A stretch of 64,000 nucleotides of DNA. Source: Nitrospirota bacterium. GTDB lineage: Bacteria; Nitrospirota; 9FT-COMBO-42-15; HDB-SIOI813. The notes beneath the pieces are model-generated. The model saw only the letters and a program-made list of their open reading frames with translations. It made no database searches and was not told the DNA's origin. Positions 32,998 through 43,083 of the stretch are shown one piece after another; within the stretch, counting starts at the first letter, position 1; every line of letters starts with the position of its first letter. Made by a program: the position numbers and the translations under genes. The DNA is taken from contig JADZCV010000045.1 of assembly GCA_020851375.1 (NCBI GenBank), forward strand, positions 280,877 through 344,876. The letters run 5' to 3'.

Positions 32998-34203
32998 ATG
33001 TATGACGTTCTAAAGGTACTATTCATATTTGCCTTAATATTGATCCTTGTAAATCGGAAGCTGAATCTAGGCCTGGCCATGATAGCGGGCTCTCTCGGCC
33101 TTGCCCTCCTGTACCGGCTGTCGTTAGCAGACATGGGTAAGGTGCTGTTCACAACAGTAACCGGCTACACCGGAATCCAGATGATCCTGGCCCTCGGACT
33201 GATCATGGTAATGGAAAACATCCTGAGAAAGACTGAGACATTCAGTGAGATGATGGGGGCACTAAAACATGTCGTACGTGACATCAGGATAGTCCTTGCT
33301 GCGCCGCCGGCAATAATAGGGATGGTCCCATCAATAGGAGGTGCATACTTTTCTGCACCATTGGTGGAAGAGGCAAGCAGCGCCATCTCCATCTCAGCTG
33401 AGAGAAAGGGGTTTATCAACTACTGGTTCAGGCACATCTGGGAATATATCCTGCCCACCTACCCTGGCATCATCCTGGCCTCTGCACTGACTGGATTTCC
33501 ACTCGACAGATTGATCGTCTATCATCTGCCGTTCTCAATCATGGTAATCCTGACCGGGACATTATTTTGTTTCAGGGGTATAGGCCTCACCAGCAATACA
33601 GGATTGATGCCAAAGCGCAGGGATTATATACTAAAGCTCATCACAAGCCTGCTTCCAATAGGCGCAGTTTTACTCTTTGTCGGTGTATTCCGCATTGATA
33701 TTGCAATTACCATGGGTATCGTCATAGTATCGCTTTTCATTTACCACCGTTATTCTCCGGGAAGGATAGTTGATACCTTCAGGGAAAGTATATCGTGGAA
33801 TGTCTTTCTCATCATAGCAGGGATAATTTTCTTCAAAGAGATGCTGGATGCAACCGGTTCAGTTAACAGCATTTCACTTTTTTTCAAGGGCTCAGGCTTC
33901 CCACTGATAATACTTTTTTTTATTCTCCCTTTCCTTGTGGGTATGCTCACTGGTCTTACTATCGCATTTGTCGGCGCAACCTTCCCGCTGCTGATTACCA
34001 TGAGCGGCGGTTCACCTGACATCGGCCATATGGCCTTTGCCTTTGCAAGCGGCTTCACCGGGGTAATGTTCTCCCCTGTTCATATGTGTTTTGTGCTTAC
34101 AGGTGAATACTTCAGTGCTGACAAGGGGACTATATACAGATATATGATCATACCAAGCAGTATAATCATGTTAACAGCCGCAGTAATGTGGGTTGCTGTA
34201 TGA
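32998..34203 (+). CDS. DUF401 family membrane transporter-like protein
   Basis: 401 residues, about 10 hydrophobic segments. 'LVNRKLNLGLAMIAGSLGLA' near the N-terminus, 'IIGMVPSIGGAYFSAPLVEE' and 'FASGFTGVMFSPVHMCFVLT' match the DUF401 integral membrane family, related to gluconate/citrate-type permeases. The substrate is unknown; the position beside nagZ makes an amino sugar or muropeptide fragment conceivable, but this is inference. I start at 32998 (GGGGAG upstream) rather than in repeat copy C at 32863. The stop overlaps the der ATG. Confidence 0.85.
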   Translation: MYDVLKVLFIFALILILVNRKLNLGLAMIAGSLGLALLYRLSLADMGKVLFTTVTGYTGIQMILALGLIMVMENILRKTETFSEMMGALKHVVRDIRIVLAAPPAIIGMVPSIGGAYFSAPLVEEASSAISISAERKGFINYWFRHIWEYILPTYPGIILASALTGFPLDRLIVYHLPFSIMVILTGTLFCFRGIGLTSNTGLMPKRRDYILKLITSLLPIGAVLLFVGVFRIDIAITMGIVIVSLFIYHRYSPGRIVDTFRESISWNVFLIIAGIIFFKEMLDATGSVNSISLFFKGSGFPLIILFFILPFLVGMLTGLTIAFVGATFPLLITMSGGSPDIGHMAFAFASGFTGVMFSPVHMCFVLTGEYFSADKGTIYRYMIIPSSIIMLTAAVMWVAV

Positions 34204-35510
34204 AAAAACCTGTTGTCGCCATAATAGGCCGTCCAAATGTAGGAAAATCCACACTGTTTAACCGTATTCTCGGTAAACGGGTCGCCATCGTGGAGGATAT
34301 CCCCGGTGTAACACGCGACAGAAATTATGCTGATTCAACATATTGCGGCAGGGAGTTTATTTTAGTGGATACCGGAGGCCTCGAACCGGAAACATCAGAC
34401 TACATACTCTCCCAGATGAGGAAGCAGGCAGAAACCGCTGTAAATGAGTCCGACATCATCATATTTCTCATGGACGGGATAGAGGGGCTTACAACCGCTG
34501 ATGCTGAGATAGCAGGAATGCTGAGAAAAACCAGCAAGCCTGTTTTCTATACAGTAAACAAAACAGACAGCAAACAGGGGATGTCAAACCTTCCTGAATT
34601 CTACTCGATCGGAGTGGAAAAGCTCTATCCGATTTCAGCTGAACATGGCACAGATGTGGACGAACTCCTTGATGCAATTCTTCCGCTTTTGCCCACAGAG
34701 GAAGAGGTACAGGAAGGGGATGAATATCCGAAGATTGCCATTGTTGGCAGACCCAATGCAGGAAAATCCACGCTTATAAACAGACTTACCGGGCAGGACA
34801 GGCTCGTTACAAGCCCGGTCCCGGGAACTACAAGGGACTCCATAGATACTGTCGTCTCCTATTATAAAAAGCAGTATATCTTCATTGATACAGCAGGTAT
34901 CAGGAGGCAATCCAGAATAGACAAAGGGGTGGAGTACTACAGTGTTATAAGGGCATTGAGGAGCATAGACAGGTGCCATATCGCAATCCTTCTTCTCGAC
35001 GCAATGGAGGGGGTTGCAGTACAGGACCTCAAGATAGCCCGATATATCGAAGACGCTGGAAAAGGGTGTATTATTGCAATCAATAAATGGGACCTTGTTG
35101 AAAAGGATGAAAAGACCATGGACAGTTACACTAAGAATATAAGGTCGCAATATCCCCATTTATCCCACATCCCGGTAATTTTCATATCCGCACTTACAGG
35201 TATACGGGCTGCGAAGATATACCCTGAAATCCATTCTGTAATGGAGGAATACACAAGGCAAATAACAACAGGGGAGTTGAACAGGTTTATCGGAGAAATA
35301 TCAGCAAGACTCCCGTTGTCTACTTACAGGGGAAAGGCATTAAAGATTTATTATGCCACACAAACAGGCATACGGCCTCCCAGATTCACACTTTTTGTAA
35401 ATTATCCAGGGGCAATCAGCGTAAATATCAAACGCTTTATAGAAAACAGCATGCGTGACAGGTGGGGGTTTGGCGGAGTGCCAATAAGGATTATGGCGAG
35501 GGGGAAATAG
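34200..35510 (+). CDS. der: GTPase Der (EngA)
   Basis: 436 residues with two tandem GTPase domains and a C-terminal KH-like domain. Domain 1: 'IIGRPNVGKSTLFNRIL', 'DTGG', and 'NKTD' as G4. Domain 2: 'IVGRPNAGKSTLINRL', 'DTAGI', 'NKWD'. The duplicated G domains are diagnostic of Der, which acts in 50S ribosome assembly. The ATG overlaps the DUF401 stop (ATGA). A GTG 12 bases earlier is in frame but less likely. Confidence 0.96.
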   Translation: MKKPVVAIIGRPNVGKSTLFNRILGKRVAIVEDIPGVTRDRNYADSTYCGREFILVDTGGLEPETSDYILSQMRKQAETAVNESDIIIFLMDGIEGLTTADAEIAGMLRKTSKPVFYTVNKTDSKQGMSNLPEFYSIGVEKLYPISAEHGTDVDELLDAILPLLPTEEEVQEGDEYPKIAIVGRPNAGKSTLINRLTGQDRLVTSPVPGTTRDSIDTVVSYYKKQYIFIDTAGIRRQSRIDKGVEYYSVIRALRSIDRCHIAILLLDAMEGVAVQDLKIARYIEDAGKGCIIAINKWDLVEKDEKTMDSYTKNIRSQYPHLSHIPVIFISALTGIRAAKIYPEIHSVMEEYTRQITTGELNRFIGEISARLPLSTYRGKALKIYYATQTGIRPPRFTLFVNYPGAISVNIKRFIENSMRDRWGFGGVPIRIMARGK

Positions 35511-35598
35511 TCAGTCTGTTAAAGTAACGGTGATGACTTGCCATGACTGCATGTTTCTCCTTGACGATTTATCTGATATTTTGAAATAATAGGAAATT

Positions 35599-36321
35599 AT
35601 GACACGCCTTGGAGTTAACATAGACCATGTAGCCACCCTCAGGCAGGCGCGCGGAGGCAGGGAACCTGAGCCGATAGCAGCAGCCATAATTGCAGAATCC
35701 GCAGGCGCAGATGGCATTGTTGTGCACATGCGCGAAGACAGGCGTCATATACAGGAGAGGGACCTGAGATTACTGCGGCAGATATTAAAAACCAGGCTTA
35801 ACCTTGAGATGGCCCCTGCAGCAGAAATTATTAATATTGCAATTGATGTGAAACCTGATCTTGTCACACTCGTCCCTGAGCGCCGGGAGGAATTGACGAC
35901 CGAAGGCGGGCTTGATGTGATAAAACACAGGGATGCCTTAAAAAGGGTAATTGCGAGATTCCATAAAAACGACATAGATGTCTCTGTATTCATTGACCCT
36001 GACACCAGACAGATCGAGACAGCCCGAAATATCGGCGCGAATATAATCGAGATACATACAGGACGTTACGCCAATGCATCTTCCGGGAAAGAAGAGGAGA
36101 TGGAAAAGGAAAATATCCTCAACTCTGCCATATTTGCACATAACTCCGGCCTAAGCGTATCAGCCGGCCACGGCCTTAATTACATGAATGTACGTGATAT
36201 TGCAGCAATAAAGGAAATAGAGGAGCTAAACATCGGCCACAGCATAATATCAAGGGCGGTCATAGTGGGTCTTAACAGTGCTGTACGTGAAATGAAAGAC
36301 CTGATCCCTATCTCCCCATAA
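35599..36321 (+). CDS. pdxJ: Pyridoxine 5'-phosphate synthase
   Basis: A 240-residue (beta/alpha)8 enzyme that joins 1-deoxyxylulose 5-phosphate and 3-amino-2-oxopropyl phosphate to make vitamin B6. 'RLGVNIDHVATLRQARGG' is the conserved start, and 'ADGIVVHMREDRRHIQERDL', 'LVPERREELTTEGGLDV' and 'SAGHGLNYMNV' are family blocks. AGGA precedes the ATG at 7 bases. It is convergent with relA and overlaps its 3' end by 14 bases. Confidence 0.96.
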   Translation: MTRLGVNIDHVATLRQARGGREPEPIAAAIIAESAGADGIVVHMREDRRHIQERDLRLLRQILKTRLNLEMAPAAEIINIAIDVKPDLVTLVPERREELTTEGGLDVIKHRDALKRVIARFHKNDIDVSVFIDPDTRQIETARNIGANIIEIHTGRYANASSGKEEEMEKENILNSAIFAHNSGLSVSAGHGLNYMNVRDIAAIKEIEELNIGHSIISRAVIVGLNSAVREMKDLIPISP

Positions 36322-38449
36322 TCCTCTTGACCTGCAGCACGCCGTTCAGCTGTTCTATCTTTTGTATAACCCTTTCAAGATGCGGCAGGTCTTTTACTTC
36401 TATGACGAAATTGAGGACTGCCTTTTTGTCTTCTGTAGTAGAAATGTCTGCATGGCTGATATTGGCCTCTGATGATGTAATTGAGGATGACACGCTTGCA
36501 AGGAGGCCTGGTTTGTCAATCGTAAATACTGAAATGCGGACAGGGTATGATGCTGTACCTGCGACATCCCAGTCCACTGAGATAAGACGGTCTTTATCGA
36601 AATCGAGCTCAGCCAGATTTGGACAGTTGACAGCATGGATTGACAGCCCCCTCCCGCGCGTTATGTAGCCGATTATCCTGTCTCCTGGCACAGGACTGCA
36701 ACATTTGGAAAAATGGAGGAGTATATCATCTATCCCCTTTACACTGACCCCCCCGTCAAGTATTTTTTGCTTTGTAACATCTGCACGTTCATGCACCTCA
36801 TCCTTCTCTTCCTTGCCTGGGTATACCTTTCGTATAACCTGCTTTACCGACAGTTTTCCATAACCAAGCTGAACGTAGAGATCATCCATACTCCTGATAT
36901 TCTTTTCCCGCAGGAAGGCGTCTGTCAGCTCTGCTCTTGCAAAACTGCTGAGACTCGTCCCCATTCTCTGGAGTTCCTTTTCCAGTAGTTTGTGTCCGAT
37001 TTCAAGGCTTCGCCTGTGCTCCTCAATCTTTATTATATGTTTTAATTTATTTCTTGCCTTAGGTGTCCTGACAAATTTAAGCCAGTCCTTGCTTGGGGTA
37101 TGATTGGGATTCGTCACGATCTCTACAGTATCTCCGCTTTTTAGTTGATAACGCAGGGGGACCATCTTTCCGTTAACCTTGGCGCCGACACAGCGGTTGC
37201 CTATCTCAGTATGAATGGAAAATGCGAGGTCAACAGGGGTTGCCCCGCGTATCAGCTCCATGACATCCCCTTTCGGAGTAAATACATATACAACATCAGG
37301 GAACAGGTCCACCTTGACAGAGTCCATAAACTGTTTGCTGTCTGAGAGGTCCTGCTGCCACTCCATCATCTGTCTGAGCCAGTTGTATATCTGATTGTCT
37401 TTGGTATCTATCTGACCCTTCTCTTTATACTTCCAGTGAGCAGCTATACCCTCTTCAGCGAGTTTATGCATTTCGTCTGTCCTTATCTGGAACTCTACCC
37501 GCTGTCCTTTTGGACCAATCACTGTCGTGTGCAGCGACTGATACATGTTCGTCTTTGGTATACCGATAAAATCCTTGAATCTGCCGGGTACGGGCGTCCA
37601 CATGGAGTGAATCATCCCCAGTATAGAATAGCAATTGACCTTCGTGTCAGTAATAATGCGGATTCCTGCGAGATCGTAGATATCCTCAAATGGTATCCCC
37701 TGTGTCTCCATTTTCAGATAGATACTGTAGAAGTGCTTGGTCCTGCCATATACATGGGCATTAAATCCATAGACCTTCAGGTTCTTTTTGACTACTTCAA
37801 TAACGTCCTCTATGTATTTATCCCTTTCAGACTTGTTCGTAGCAAGCTTTTTTGAAAGCTCTGCATAAACCTCAGATTTCAGGTAGCGCAGAGAAAGATC
37901 TTCAAGTTCCACCTTCATCCATCCTATACCAAGACGGTTTGCAATAGGGGCATAGATCTCCAGTGTCTCCTGGGCTATCCTCTTTTGTTTTTCTGGTGGA
38001 AAGGGATCAAGTGTCCGCATATTATGGAGGCGGTCTGCAAGCTTGATAAGGATTACCCTTATATCCTTTCCCATGGACATAACCATCTTCCTGAAATTCT
38101 CTGCCTGCTTCTCCTCCCGTGACAGGAACTCAACCTTGCTTATCTTGGTAAGCCCGTCAACAATACCTGCTATATCAGCGCCAAATTCGGCATTTATGTC
38201 TTCAAAGGTAATAAGGCTGTCTTCAATCGTGTCGTGAAGAAGACCGACAACGATAGATGACGTATCCATCTTCATCCGTACGATTATATGAGCTACTTCA
38301 AGGGGGTGTCTCAGGAAAGGTTCACCTGTCTTGCGGAGTTGTCCCTCATGGGCCTTTTCTGCAAACGCATATGCACGTCTCAGGAGTGCTGCGTCTGCCT
38401 GAGGGTTATATTCGAGCACTTTTTGTATAAGCTGTTCGGCATTAGGCAT
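36308..38449 (-). CDS. relA: Bifunctional (p)ppGpp synthetase/hydrolase (Rel/SpoT type)
   Basis: 713 residues. The HD hydrolase domain is intact ('RHPLEVAHII', 'GLLHDTIEDS', 'KLADRLHNMRTL'). The synthetase domain has 'YDLAGIRIITD' and the RFKD motif (RxKD) typical of bifunctional enzymes. TGS ('VYVFTPKGDVMELIRGATP'), a zinc-finger/helical region ('HFSKCCSPVPGD') and a C-terminal ACT domain follow. It controls the stringent response. It is 8 bases downstream of recJ, in the sec-recJ transcription direction. Confidence 0.95.
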   Translation of the reverse strand: MPNAEQLIQKVLEYNPQADAALLRRAYAFAEKAHEGQLRKTGEPFLRHPLEVAHIIVRMKMDTSSIVVGLLHDTIEDSLITFEDINAEFGADIAGIVDGLTKISKVEFLSREEKQAENFRKMVMSMGKDIRVILIKLADRLHNMRTLDPFPPEKQKRIAQETLEIYAPIANRLGIGWMKVELEDLSLRYLKSEVYAELSKKLATNKSERDKYIEDVIEVVKKNLKVYGFNAHVYGRTKHFYSIYLKMETQGIPFEDIYDLAGIRIITDTKVNCYSILGMIHSMWTPVPGRFKDFIGIPKTNMYQSLHTTVIGPKGQRVEFQIRTDEMHKLAEEGIAAHWKYKEKGQIDTKDNQIYNWLRQMMEWQQDLSDSKQFMDSVKVDLFPDVVYVFTPKGDVMELIRGATPVDLAFSIHTEIGNRCVGAKVNGKMVPLRYQLKSGDTVEIVTNPNHTPSKDWLKFVRTPKARNKLKHIIKIEEHRRSLEIGHKLLEKELQRMGTSLSSFARAELTDAFLREKNIRSMDDLYVQLGYGKLSVKQVIRKVYPGKEEKDEVHERADVTKQKILDGGVSVKGIDDILLHFSKCCSPVPGDRIIGYITRGRGLSIHAVNCPNLAELDFDKDRLISVDWDVAGTASYPVRISVFTIDKPGLLASVSSSITSSEANISHADISTTEDKKAVLNFVIEVKDLPHLERVIQKIEQLNGVLQVKRIMGR

Positions 38450-38457
38450 ATAAACGG

Positions 38458-40167
38458 CTATTCATTGCTTACCCTTATATCCTTCAACTTTAACTGTATA
38501 CCGTAGGTTCCCTTCCACAGGTTGAGCTCCGGGGTATAAGCAACGTCAATTTTTCTTTCACTTTGCACAATATTATTATACGCCGATGCCATGCTAAATC
38601 CAATACCGTCCCAGAGAGCCCCCCCCTTTTTTAGTTTCACCTTCAGGTGGTCTTTGCCTACAAGCCTTGTTTCAGCAACCCTGAGCCCTCTTGAAACAAT
38701 GACAGGCTCAGGATTTGAAACACCGTAAGGCGGGAGTAATTCCATCTCCTTCAATAAGGGGAAGCTGATATCTTCAGGGGCAATTTCTGCATCCATGACA
38801 AGCCGTGGAATAAAATCTTCCTTTTTTACTCTCTCTTCCACAATATCCGACAATCTTTCCTGTAATAAGGGGACGTTCTCTTCCTTTATAGTCAGTCCGG
38901 CAGCATACTTGTGCCCGCCAAACTTCTCAAGAAGGTCTTTGCATGCCTCAAGTCCCTCGTATAAGTTGAAGCCTGGAATACTCCTCGCTGATCCCTTACC
39001 TCTGCCATCTTCCTGCAGGGATATCAGGACACAGGGACGGTAGAACTCATCCACAATCTTTGATGCCACAATCCCTACTACCCCCTGATGCCACTCGCGC
39101 GAGGCCAGGACAAAGACATTCGCCTTCTCTGCATCCATCTCTTTTAATATCTTATCTCTGGCTTCATTCTTAATCTTAGCCTCTATCCTCTGCCTCTCCT
39201 GATTGACCCCATCCAGATATAAGGCAATGCCCCTTGCCTCTTCCCGATCACTGGTCGTCAGCATTTTTACGGCATCATCCGCCGAGGACAGCCGTCCTGA
39301 GGCATTAATGCGGGGGGCGAGCATAAAGCTCACTGTTCCGGCGCTGACTTCATTCCCCTTTATGCCGGCAACCTCCTTTAGCGCTGCTATCCCCGGCCTC
39401 TTCTCTGCAGAAAGCAGTTTTAAACCCTCTTTCACAAAGTACCTGTTCTCACCTGTGACAGGAGCGACATCAGCAATTACCGCAAGGGCAACAAGATCAA
39501 GGTATGAAGAAAGACCGGCATCAATGGAACCATGTAATGCCGTAGACAGCGCCTGAATGAGCTTAAACGCAACACCTGCCCCGGGCAGTCCCTTAAATGG
39601 ATATGAAGAATCATGCCTGTTGGGATTAAGCAGGGCAAATGCCTGCGGAAGATCAGGAGGACATTCGTGATGGTCTGTAACAATGACGTCAATCCCGGAC
39701 TCATTCGCGGCTTTTACCGGTATCACAGATGAAGTGCCGCAGTCAGCAGTAAGGATCACGTCAATCCCGAGCGACTTGGCCTTATGCACCGCATTTTCAT
39801 TAAGGCCATATCCATCCTTCATCCTGTCAGGAATATTCAGGTATGCATCAACACCGTGATTCCTGAAAAATTCAAGGTAGATGGCGCTTGCAGTAACGCC
39901 GTCCACATCATAATCACCGGATACGAGTATACGCCCTCTTCGTTTAATGACCTGCATCAGGCGCCCTACCGCCTTCTCCATGTCGTTTAACCTGAAGGGG
40001 TCTATGAGATTTTTATATGATACATTGAGAAATTCATTGGCAGAAGCTATATCCCTGATACCCCTGTTGATCAGTATCCTGGACACAAGGGGCGAAATAT
40101 TGAGCTCAGTGCTCAGGCGGCTTTGAAGCACATCGTCCCCATCACCAATTATCCAGCGTTTTTTCAT
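38458..40167 (-). CDS. recJ: Single-stranded-DNA-specific exonuclease RecJ
   Basis: 569 residues of the DHH phosphoesterase family. 'LVSGDYDVDGVTASAIYLEF' holds motif I (DYDxDG), 'ILTADCGTS' motif II and 'VIVTDHHECP' motif III (DHH). The DHHA1 nucleic-acid motif appears in 'KFGGHKYAAGLTI' near residue 410, and an OB-like C-terminus follows. It degrades single-stranded DNA 5' to 3' in recombination and repair. Length agrees with the family (about 570). Confidence 0.95.
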   Translation of the reverse strand: MKKRWIIGDGDDVLQSRLSTELNISPLVSRILINRGIRDIASANEFLNVSYKNLIDPFRLNDMEKAVGRLMQVIKRRGRILVSGDYDVDGVTASAIYLEFFRNHGVDAYLNIPDRMKDGYGLNENAVHKAKSLGIDVILTADCGTSSVIPVKAANESGIDVIVTDHHECPPDLPQAFALLNPNRHDSSYPFKGLPGAGVAFKLIQALSTALHGSIDAGLSSYLDLVALAVIADVAPVTGENRYFVKEGLKLLSAEKRPGIAALKEVAGIKGNEVSAGTVSFMLAPRINASGRLSSADDAVKMLTTSDREEARGIALYLDGVNQERQRIEAKIKNEARDKILKEMDAEKANVFVLASREWHQGVVGIVASKIVDEFYRPCVLISLQEDGRGKGSARSIPGFNLYEGLEACKDLLEKFGGHKYAAGLTIKEENVPLLQERLSDIVEERVKKEDFIPRLVMDAEIAPEDISFPLLKEMELLPPYGVSNPEPVIVSRGLRVAETRLVGKDHLKVKLKKGGALWDGIGFSMASAYNNIVQSERKIDVAYTPELNLWKGTYGIQLKLKDIRVSNE

Positions 40168-40215
40168 TAGAAAATGTACCCTTATCCAGCCAGTTTATCG
40201 AACTAAAGGCCGGCA

Positions 40216-41133
40216 CTACCTCTTAAATATCCCGCTTTTGCCTTTCCATATGGTGAGAAGGGGACTGGCCACGAAGATAGATGAATATGAGCCAATAAGT
40301 ACCCCTATGAGAAGGGCAAAGGAGAAGTCATGAATTACATCCCCGCCAAAGAAAAACAGTGCGATAAGCACCATGAGTGTAGTAAACGATACAAGAATTG
40401 AACGGCCCAGGACATGGTTTATGCCGTTATTAATAATCACTTCTATGGGTTCCTTGCGCCTGACACGGAGATATTCCCTGATGCGGTCAAATATAACCAC
40501 AGTATCTGTCACAGAATAACCTGCAAGGGTAAGAAGGGCTGTGATAACAAGCAGATTTATCTCTTTATCCAGGAGATAGAACAGGCCCACTACAACAATA
40601 ACATCATGAAACGTTGCAATGGCTGCCGCAACACCAAATCTGAATTCAAACCTTAATGCAACATAGATAATGATGCCAATAAAGGATAACACAACTGCCG
40701 TAATGGCATCCTTCTGCAGTTTTCTGCCTACAGTAGGGCCAATTTCGAAAGAACTATCAACTATAAATGTATTGTCCGGCACATCCTGTCTAAAGATGGA
40801 TATCACCCGGTCTGCAACAGGTTCCGTAGTTGCGACAAGTTTTTTCAATCGTATAAGGATCTTATTATCATCAGGAAATTCCTGGAGCTCGGCATCTTCT
40901 ATGCCATTTTTTATAAGAAGAGCCCTTGCCACATCAATCTTCAGCGGCTTTTCAAATTTCAACTGAACGGCTGTACCACCGCCAAAATCTATCCCGAGGT
41001 TTCCATGACCTAAAAGGATCTGAATGATAGCTATTAAACCAATGAGTGTCAGGATGCCGGAAAATATAAAGGCATACTTTCTAAACCCCATAAAGTCTAT
41101 ATGGGTCTCACCAATGAATTCCGTAAATTTCAT
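40216..41133 (-). CDS. secF: Protein translocase subunit SecF
   Basis: 305 residues with six membrane segments. 'GHGNLGIDFGGGTAVQLKF' is the D1 motif region after TM1. 'ALRFEFRFGVAAAIATFHDV', 'LLTLAGYSVTDTVVIFDRIRE' and 'FALLIGVLIGSYSSIFVASP' are SecF signatures. I start at ATG 41133, behind GGGAGG; an upstream ATG at 41151 would add six residues but covers the ribosome-binding site. It forms SecDF-YajC with the preceding genes. Confidence 0.96.
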   Translation of the reverse strand: MKFTEFIGETHIDFMGFRKYAFIFSGILTLIGLIAIIQILLGHGNLGIDFGGGTAVQLKFEKPLKIDVARALLIKNGIEDAELQEFPDDNKILIRLKKLVATTEPVADRVISIFRQDVPDNTFIVDSSFEIGPTVGRKLQKDAITAVVLSFIGIIIYVALRFEFRFGVAAAIATFHDVIVVVGLFYLLDKEINLLVITALLTLAGYSVTDTVVIFDRIREYLRVRRKEPIEVIINNGINHVLGRSILVSFTTLMVLIALFFFGGDVIHDFSFALLIGVLIGSYSSIFVASPLLTIWKGKSGIFKR

Positions 41134-41158
41134 AATGCCTCCCTGAACCATTTCTTTG

Positions 41159-42760
41159 TCATATGCTCAACTTCTCCAGTCTTGTCCTGCTGTTTATAAA
41201 ATCATAAACAACCTTTGTGCCAACTAATGATGTGAACAGATTTATGGCAATTCCAACGCTGAGTGTGACAGCAAACCCCTTAATAGGGCCGGTACCGAAC
41301 AGGAACAGGATCACGGCAGTGAGAAGTGTGGTTACATGGGAATCTACAATAGATAGAAATGCCTTATCATAACCCGACTCTATAGCCGAACGCACTGGTT
41401 TTCCAAGCCGCAATTCCTCTCTGATACGTTCTAATATCAGGACGTTTGAATCCACCCCCATTCCTATCGTCAGTATTATTCCTGCAATACCGGGAAGCGT
41501 CAGCGTTGCATCAAGGACAGCCAGCGAACCCACAAGCATGATGAGGTTCAGGAGCATCGCAAAATCAGCGATAACACCTGACAACTTATAGTAGATAGCC
41601 ATGAAAAGGATAATCAGGATGCCTGCAACAATCGTCGCCTTAACCCCCTTCTCAATGGAATCTCTTCCAAGGGACGGTCCAACAGTGAGGTTCTGAATTA
41701 TCTCAACCGGGGCAGGAAGAGCACCGGCCCTCAGTACAATTGCAAGGTCCTGTGCCTCCTCCATGGAGAATTTTCCGCTTATCTGCGCCTTTCCCCCGCT
41801 GATCCTCTCCTGAATAACCGGCGCTGAATATACATTGCCATCGAGCACAATAGCAAGCCTCTTCTTAACATTCTCTCCGGTTATCCTGTCAAACAACCTG
41901 GCCCCGATGCTGTTAAAAGTTATGGAAACATAGGGTTCATTAAACTCCTGGTTAATGCTGACCTCAGCATCTGATATGGCATCTCCGGTCATAAGCGCTT
42001 TTGATTTGACCAGATAAGGTATCGCCTGTTTAGCCTTTTTTGTCACCGGGTCAACATCTCTTCCGTAGAGTATCTCATCTCCCTCAGGCACCTGTCCTGA
42101 AGCTGCGCCTTTGATATCAGCCCCGTCATCAACTATTTTAAATTCGAGCATTGCCGTCTTCCCTATGAGTTCAATAGCACGCTTGGGTTCTTTAATCCCG
42201 GCAAGCTGAACCAGTATCTCATTTTCTCCCTGGCGCTGTATCAGGGGCTCGCTTACACCAAACTGGTCAATCCTGTTCCTGATGGTCTCAAGGGCCTGTG
42301 ATACAGCTGAGTCCTTAATCCTCTTGATCTCAGACGATGACAATAAATATACAATTTCCCCGGGCTGTTCCTTCTCAACTGAGAACACAGGGTAGTTCTT
42401 TTTTATCTCAGCGGCAATATCCGCTCCCTTTGCCGTATCCTGGAACTTTACGACAAGTCTTGATATGGTACTGCCATGACCCGATGATACGTTATTGATA
42501 CCCTTCTGAGTCAGGACTGCCACGATGTCATCAGCAGCTCGCTGAACGAAATTTTCAACCGCCTTATCACCATTCACGGCAAGCACAAGGTGTATTCCGC
42601 CCTGAAGGTCAAGCCCCAGTGTTATGGCTTTTGACGGAAAGACCCGTTTCCAGAATGACGGGAAGCTGTCAAAAACAGGGAGGGACGGGAGGAAAAACAG
42701 AATTGCCAGCACAGTCGCTGCAGCAAGTAATGTCACCCTCCACTTAAGAGTCTTTTTCAT
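41159..42760 (-). CDS. secD: Protein translocase subunit SecD
   Basis: 533 residues. A membrane segment comes first, then 'TLGLDLQGGIHLVLAV' (D1). A large periplasmic domain follows with 'LETIRNRIDQFGVSEPLIQR' and 'LAIVLRAGALPAPVEIIQN', and then five C-terminal membrane segments with 'LPGIAGIILTIGMGVDSNVLI' split by family motifs. It uses the proton gradient to help SecYEG exports. The ATG overlaps the yajC stop (ATGA), 25 bases before secF. Confidence 0.96.
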   Translation of the reverse strand: MKKTLKWRVTLLAAATVLAILFFLPSLPVFDSFPSFWKRVFPSKAITLGLDLQGGIHLVLAVNGDKAVENFVQRAADDIVAVLTQKGINNVSSGHGSTISRLVVKFQDTAKGADIAAEIKKNYPVFSVEKEQPGEIVYLLSSSEIKRIKDSAVSQALETIRNRIDQFGVSEPLIQRQGENEILVQLAGIKEPKRAIELIGKTAMLEFKIVDDGADIKGAASGQVPEGDEILYGRDVDPVTKKAKQAIPYLVKSKALMTGDAISDAEVSINQEFNEPYVSITFNSIGARLFDRITGENVKKRLAIVLDGNVYSAPVIQERISGGKAQISGKFSMEEAQDLAIVLRAGALPAPVEIIQNLTVGPSLGRDSIEKGVKATIVAGILIILFMAIYYKLSGVIADFAMLLNLIMLVGSLAVLDATLTLPGIAGIILTIGMGVDSNVLILERIREELRLGKPVRSAIESGYDKAFLSIVDSHVTTLLTAVILFLFGTGPIKGFAVTLSVGIAINLFTSLVGTKVVYDFINSRTRLEKLSI

Positions 42761-43083
42761 GATTCCTTCTCCTCTGCCCTTAACTCAGAAACAGAACCCT
42801 TCATCATCCTGATCTTGATGTTAGGCGCCACTTGCAGAGTGATGGCATCTTTATCCACATTGGCTATTGTGCCTATTATGCCTGATGATGTAACAACCCT
42901 GTCTCCGCTCTTTAGATTATCCAGCATAGCCTGATGTTTTTTCCTCTGCTTCTGCTGAGGCATGATAACAAGAAAATAGAAGATAGGGAATATAAGTATA
43001 ATAGGCAGAAATGACCAAAGCCCTCCGAGAGGGTTACCTCCCGACTCTCCGGCTGCAAAGGCCAGTGATAGTGACATTAACAT
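42757..43083 (-). CDS. yajC: Preprotein translocase accessory subunit YajC
   Basis: 108 residues. One membrane segment ('LPIILIFPIFYFLVIMPQQK') is followed by the typical cytoplasmic tail: 'KKHQAMLDNLKSGDRVVTSS', 'GTIANVDKDAITLQVAPNIK'. It overlaps tgt by 7 bases and secD by 4. AGGAGG lies just before the first ATG; a second ATG two codons later has better spacing. Confidence 0.95.
   Translation of the reverse strand: MLMSLSLAFAAGESGGNPLGGLWSFLPIILIFPIFYFLVIMPQQKQRKKHQAMLDNLKSGDRVVTSSGIIGTIANVDKDAITLQVAPNIKIRMMKGSVSELRAEEKES

Noticed and set aside
36713..37855. Several + strand frames of 66-139 residues
   Set aside because: They are antisense to the well-conserved relA/spoT gene and lack ribosome-binding sites and homology.
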